A stretch of 64,000 bases of DNA from contig NC_080715.1 of NCBI RefSeq assembly GCF_019097595.1, positions 10,124,073-10,188,072 of the forward strand. Reading direction: 5' to 3'. The first letter of the stretch is position 1, and each line of letters starts with the position of its first letter. Shown piece by piece: positions 59,336 to 64,000 of this stretch. This stretch comes from Hemibagrus wyckioides (lineage: Eukaryota; Chordata; Actinopteri; Siluriformes; Bagridae). The position numbers were made by a program, and so were the translations under genes. The notes below the pieces were generated by a model, which was given only the letters and a program-made list of their open reading frames with translations, did not search any database and had not been told where the DNA came from.

Positions 59336-60449
59336 GATAAAATAAAAATCAACCAAATCATAGTATGGCAAGTTCATAGACTCTTAGAAAAAAAGACTCG
59401 AGTGCTGTATTACAAGCAAAAGCTGCTCCCCTATTTGTTTTTCACTTGAATTTGGTTGTTTTGCTAAATCATGTGTAATACGGGGAAAAGATTGATCATT
59501 TCTTACACAAAAGAACCTAGACTTTTTTATTTTTTATATCCACTGTAGATAATCTACAGACTGCTGTCTTAACCCTCGTCATATCGCAATTTCATCTCCA
59601 GCCCACGTTGACTCTCTTGATACAGTTTATATGTCGTTGGAAGACAAATAAACATCCGTAGGCAGGCTGTTGACAGACAGTGATAAGGACATTGCACGTG
59701 TCTCTTTATCCAATGAAGAGTTCCTCATGATTGGTTGATCTGCTCACATTTCTAACAGTCTGTTGTGTTGTATAAAATATCCTAACCCACTATAACAGTC
59801 GAGTAAACGTGTTATAAAATATGTGGAGCTAATCATACAAACACTGCAACCTGATAAAGAGTGGATTAACTTTGTTTTTTTTTTAATAAAGTCAGTTTCA
59901 TTTATTTGTAACATCCAGATTCACCAGCGAAAAAGATAAAAATTGTTGAGCAGAAAAACAAACACAAACCTTCTGTAGAAACGTTGTAAACAGCGCCCTC
60001 TAGTGTCGTTAGAGAATGTGTACAGCAAAACACACGGCTTATTGCTTATGTTAAATCTGCCTATATTTAAACAATAGATTTATTATTAGAAGCACGTCCT
60101 GCGTAACGTACCAGATTGACTCCATTTCACTGACAACGTACCACCATCAACTGGTAGATGACCTAAGTTCACTGCATGTGTATTTGTATTTGATCAAACC
60201 AGGCACTTCCAATGCTTGTGCTTGTTTCAACCAAACCAAAAATGGTCCCCAAAAAACACGATCAAGTGATGTAGCTGCTCTTAAAATGATCCAGGACCAA
60301 AACAAACAAATAAAAAAAAACAAACCTTAAAACAGTCTTTTTAACCAATTTACACAAAGTCTCTGCATGCATCTGTTTATACTTCACAATGTAACAACGT
60401 CTTCATCCTGACAAAGTGAGATGAAACAACTGTAGCGTGTCTCCGGGGC
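59336..60449 (-). other. Probable galnt5 3' UTR and spacer
   Basis: No coding signal. Minus-strand AATAAA motifs occur at 60079-60084 and 59901-59906. The segment after the galnt5 stop (60449 downward) is unique-looking DNA, consistent with a UTR. Confidence 0.4.
60079..60084 (-). terminator. AATAAA, candidate galnt5 poly(A) signal
   Basis: TTTATT on the plus strand, about 370 bases beyond the galnt5 stop. A second candidate is at 59901-59906. Confidence 0.3.
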
Positions 60450-62561
60450 TCACAGTGCATGGTAGTGTGTGAAATGCCATTGCTGATAGGAGCTGGATGC
60501 GTCACATGCCTTTAGGAAGATCGTGTCTCCTTTAGATCCTGCCTCTAGACACAAACGCTGACGATGTGCCTCAGCAATCAGATGCTCTGCCTAACACACA
60601 CACACACATCATGATTTAGAGACACTCAGAGAATGAAAACTAGTACATTTAGCAAGAGTTATAATTCCTAGCAAAAAAGAACATCATGCCATCACACCCA
60701 TTCCAGATTTCTTCCTCCATTACTGTTCTAATAAGCTCCACTCTTCTGGGAAGGCTTTCCACTAGATGCTGGAGTGTGACTGTGGGGTTTTGTGTTCAAT
60801 TCAGCTACAAGTGGATTAATGAGATCAGGCCCTGATGTCAGGTGAGGAGATCTGGGGTTCAGACAGCAGTCCAGTTCATCCTAAAGGTGTTCAGTGGGGT
60901 TGAGGTCAGGGCTCTGTGTAGGACACTTGCACTCGAGCCTTAACAAAGCCTGTCTGCATGGAGCTCACCTTGTGCACAGGAGCATTATCACGCTGGAACA
61001 GGTTTGGGCTCCTTAGTTCCAGTGAAGGTAAATTTGTTATGCTATAGTACACAAAGACATTATGTGTGCTTTCAACTTTGTCTGGGGAAGAACCACACAT
61101 GAGTGTGACGATCAGGTGTCAGCAAACCATTGGCCATATTCGATATTTTATATACATACAAAGCAATATAATAAATTTCATCCAGTAATGAATAAATATT
61201 TTTTGTTAGACTGTGTTTCCTAGTTGTTCTTGTTGTTCTTTCGGCTGCTCCCTGGTTTGGGTCGCCACAACGGATCATTTGGTCCACATGTTTCGATTTG
61301 GCTCAGGATTTACGCCAGATGCTTTTCCTGACGCAACCATCCCATTTAATCCGGGCTTATGACCGGCACCTAGAGTTAACCCTACAGTGGCTGGGTTAGC
61401 TCACTGCCCGGGAAAGAGTAAAAGCACAGGATCCTGCCACTGGACCACCAAGAGGCTGTATACTGTGTTTCCTAGTTAATCGACAGAATAAATAATAATA
61501 AAATGCAGAAATAATTAATTGCTTAATTAATTGCTTCATTTATGGCCCTTCTACTTCTCACAATAAAGGTGTCTGAGGCCCATACTTTGTTGATCTTCTC
61601 AACTTTGTTGATCTTGTCAGCTTTGTGGATCTTGTCAGCTTTGTGGATCTTGTCAGCTTTGTGGATCTTGTCAGCTTTGTGGATCCTGTCAGCTTTGTGG
61701 ATCTTGTCAGCTTTGTGGATCTTGTCAGCTTTGTGGATCCTGTCAGCTTTGTGGATCTTGGCTGTTCAGCACTTAAAAAGTCAGTGTGACATGTGACAAT
61801 GATAGGTGATAAGTATCTAGTTTTTCCAGCAATTACATACCAGAAACTTATTGGATTTGTGCAGCCAGCGGAGGTGGGCCTTAGAGTTGTCACATCGTTC
61901 CAAAGCCACGCCTCTTCCCGTCACGTGTGGAGAAACGCAAGTATTGTTCTGGCGGAGTGTTCTCACCCAGCTGTAGCTAAAATGCTGGTTCTGAAAGGTG
62001 AAGGATGAACAGTTAGTGTCTTACAATATTGTCCTTCATGCTGGAATTTGTGTCTATTAGAAGTTTTTGTGGAACGTCATCCATTTTGAGAAATGTCCCC
62101 ATACGCTTCGATACGTTAGTGTTAGTGATTTAACACGGTGAAAATGTTTGTTAGCAGAAAGAGTGTTTAATATAACTTGGCTAAAATGCCTGTGTACTGT
62201 TAGGTACTAAAATTTCTTTAAAATTTTTTTAAAGATCAGACTTCAGTTCTGTGTTGATCGATTGACTCCTTCATAACGACTCTTCTTTTCTCTCAATATT
62301 AACATCTAGACTGTTACAGAGCTATTCCATGGTTACAAATCAGATACCTGCCATGTTTTTTTTTTTATTATTATTTGCATTTCTCCTACAGGAAAAAAAC
62401 AACTGTACTAACAACTATCCACATATTGGTTATAAATATAAACATAAAAATCACAACATAATGAAATATAAAACTGTTACCTGTTTGCTAAGATTACAGA
62501 TCGCAAAAGATAAAGAGCCGTCTTCTTGCACCAGACATTTCCTATTGCCAACGTTAAAAAC
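60450..62561 (-). CDS. galnt5: Polypeptide N-acetylgalactosaminyltransferase, last two lectin-domain exons (partial)
   Basis: Golgi enzymes of this family transfer GalNAc to Ser/Thr of mucin-type proteins and end in a ricin-type beta-trefoil lectin domain. On the minus strand two exons read through. 62561-62481 (81 nt, 27 codons) follows the acceptor tttttcttttag and ends at a gtaac donor. 60590-60450 (141 nt, 46 codons plus TGA) follows tgtgtgtgtgttag. Both are phase 0. The first encodes VFNVGNRKCLVQEDGSLSFA and ICNLSKQ; the second has LCLEAGSKGD and ends CDASSSYQQWHFTHYHAL. Paired CL...C spacing and the QxW motif are the lectin signature. The catalytic domain and upstream exons lie beyond the window. 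The symbol is chosen because GALNT5 is the tail-to-tail neighbour of ERMN in mammals; another GALNT cannot be excluded from so short a stretch. Confidence 0.72.
60690..61090 (-). mobile_element. Tc1-like relic in the last galnt5 intron
   Basis: Shares ccactcttctgggaaggct, ccagttcatcctaaaggtgt and ggggttgaggtcagggctct with the Tc1 element at 29724 but is much more diverged; no intact frame. Confidence 0.6.
61220..61455. repeat. Dispersed short repeat of unknown class
   Basis: Contains ggctgctccctggtttgggt, cgccacaacggatcat and tttacgccagatgcttttcc, a segment I know as very common in teleost DNA. Ends not defined. Confidence 0.45.
61585..61764. repeat. 18-bp minisatellite, ten units
   Basis: Unit ctttgtggatcttgtcag, ten copies with single-base variants (first unit ctttgttgatcttctcaa, last ending ttggctg). 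Because 18 is a multiple of three, both strands stay open (six-residue repeats), which is not evidence of coding. It lies in the last galnt5 intron. Confidence 0.95.
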
Positions 62562-62976
62562 CTAAAAGAAAAACAAACATGTATGTGAGAGAGAGAGACA
62601 GAGAGAGACAGAGAGAGAGACGGGCTGCACTGTGATTTTAAAACAATGTGATTTTGTTGCTTTGGCCCTGACTCTCTAAAACAAAGGCTTCAATCATAAC
62701 ATGGGGAGACTGGAAGACCTGCGGTGACAGAGTGTCCTTGTCTACGCTTAACAATAGCCATGTCATCTAAATGAGAAAAACAAAACCTAATTAGCATGTG
62801 GAAGATATTACAGAGGATTGCTCAGCATTTTTAGGAATAACCAACAATAAAAAACCTGTGCTCTAGAAGTGACTTAATATGACGAAAATATCACATCACA
62901 ATACTTGCAATGATATTTTCTATAATACTTCTATTATACAAAATATTTGCCAAGAAATTATGGGAAAAAAACAACT

Positions 62977-62978
<2 letters not shown>

Positions 62979-63060
<82 letters not shown>
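62979..63060. repeat. (TA)n microsatellite at a Tc1 insertion site
   Basis: About 41 TA units immediately left of the element at 63063. Confidence 0.95.
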
Positions 63061-63062
<2 letters not shown>

Positions 63063-63065
<3 letters not shown>

Positions 63066-64000
63066 TATATTGCCAAAAGTATTTGCTCACCTCCTTTGAC
63101 TCGCATATGAACTTAAGTGACATCCCATTCCTAATCCATAGGGTTCAATATGACGTCGGTCCACCCTTTGCAGCTATAACAGCTTCAACTCTTCTGGGAA
63201 GGCTGTCCACAAGGTTTAGGAGTGTGTTTATGGGAATTTTTGACCATTCTTCCAGAAGCGCATTTGTGAGGTCACACACTGATGTTGGACGAGAAGGCCT
63301 GGCTCTCAGTCTCCGCTCTAATTCATCCCAAAGGTGTTCTATCGGGTTGAGGTCAGGACTCTGTGCAGGCCAGTCAAGTTCATCCACATCAGACTCTGCC
63401 ATCCATGTCTTTATGGACCTTGCTTTGTGCACTGGTGCACAGTCATGTTGGAAGAGGAAGGGGCCAGCTCCAAACTGTTCCCACAAAGTTGGGAGCATGG
63501 AATTGTCCAAAATGTCTTGGTATGCTGAAGCATTCAGAGTTCCTTTCACTGGAACTAAGGGGCCAAGCCCAGCTCCTGAAAAACAACCCCACACCATAAT
63601 CCCCCCTCCACCAAACTTTACACTTGGCACAATGCAGTCAGACAAGTACCGTTCTCCTGGCAACCGCCAAACCCAGACTCGTCCATCAGATTGCTAGATG
63701 GAGAAGTGAGATTCGTCACTCCAGAGAACGCGTCTCCACTGCTCTAGAGTCCAGTGGCGGCGTGCTTTACACCACTGCATCCGACGCTTTGCATTGCACT
63801 TGGTGATGTATGGCTTGGATGCAGCTGCTCGGCCATGGAAACCCATTCCATGAAGCTCTCTGCGCACTGTTCTTGAGCTAATCTGAAGGCCACATGAAGT
63901 TTGGAGGTCTGTAGCGATTGACTCTGCAGAAAGTTGGCGACCTCTTCGCACTATGCGCCTCAGCATCCGCTGACCCCGCTCCGTCAGTTTACGTGGCCTA
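63063..64000 (-). mobile_element. Tc1/mariner element, second copy, cut by the window edge
   Basis: Starts with the same cactatattgccaaaagta end as 29724 and continues to the window end at the position matching 30645, about 14 scattered substitutions plus one 20-base indel by eye. Confidence 0.85.
63145..64000 (-). pseudogene. Tc1-like transposase with one amber stop, 5' part beyond window
   Basis: Same DD34E transposase as 29806-30901. Here the linker region missing in that copy is intact ([18 protein letters not shown] near 63950-63890), but TGG of the Ile-Trp-Gln segment is TAG at 63696-63694, splitting the catalytic domain. Acidic residues in WSDES, QHDCAP and NPIEHLW are present. Confidence 0.8.

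Noticed and set aside
61542..61893. LWILSA and STKLTR repeat proteins on opposite strands
   Set aside because: Both come from an 18-bp repeat whose length is divisible by three; no other coding sign.
62719..62766. 48-nt minus-strand exon upstream of the galnt5 pair
   Set aside because: Acceptor and donor look good and phase is 0, but the 16 residues show no lectin motif. Left as unproven; a spliced read joining 62719 to 62561 would rescue it.

Overview
This is nuclear DNA from a ray-finned fish. The genes have many introns with GT..AG boundaries. The spaces between exons are filled with tRNA-derived SINEs, Tc1/mariner transposons and long CA/TG, GA, TTTC and TCCA microsatellites, the usual picture in otophysan teleosts. 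A catfish is my best guess, from the style of the SINE and Tc1 families, but that guess is weak. Nothing here looks bacterial, plasmid-borne or like an intact virus.

Four protein-coding genes can be read. (1) acvr1c (ALK7, type I activin/nodal receptor), + strand, 8340-20836: seven exons covering the membrane segment, GS box and whole kinase. The ligand-binding exons must lie left of the window. (2) cytip, + strand, 33693-45006: eight exons giving a 346-residue PDZ/coiled-coil scaffold. Its last intron holds a minisatellite of about 4.9 kb with about 90 copies. (3) ermn (ermin), + strand, 52597-54395: two coding exons giving 250 residues and ending in an ERM-type F-actin-binding tail. (4) the 3' end of galnt5, - strand, 62561-60450: two short lectin-domain exons found by reading the minus strand for splice sites. 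They are too short to stand out as ORFs. As I recall the mammalian map, the order ACVR1C-CYTIP-ERMN-GALNT5, with GALNT5 tail-to-tail to ERMN, is the same on human chromosome 2. That order is what separates cytip from its paralogue tamalin, which sits beside ACVR1B.

The genes do not form an operon. Each has its own signals. acvr1c carries activin/nodal/GDF signals to SMAD2/3, cytip tethers cytohesins in leukocytes, ermin shapes the oligodendrocyte cytoskeleton, and galnt5 starts mucin-type O-glycans in the Golgi.

Layout: 1-8.3 kb acvr1c intron or upstream DNA with a gypsy fossil, a probable LTR and an unexplained open frame; 8.3-20.8 kb acvr1c; 20.8-27.2 kb its possible long 3' UTR; 27.2-33.6 kb intergenic DNA with an inverted Tc1 composite; 33.7-45.0 kb cytip; 45-52.5 kb intergenic DNA with two Tc1 relics and a MITE-like element; 52.6-54.4 kb ermn; 54.4-60.4 kb nested transposons; 60.4-62.6 kb galnt5 3' exons; 63.1-64 kb a second copy of the Tc1 element, cut by the window edge.
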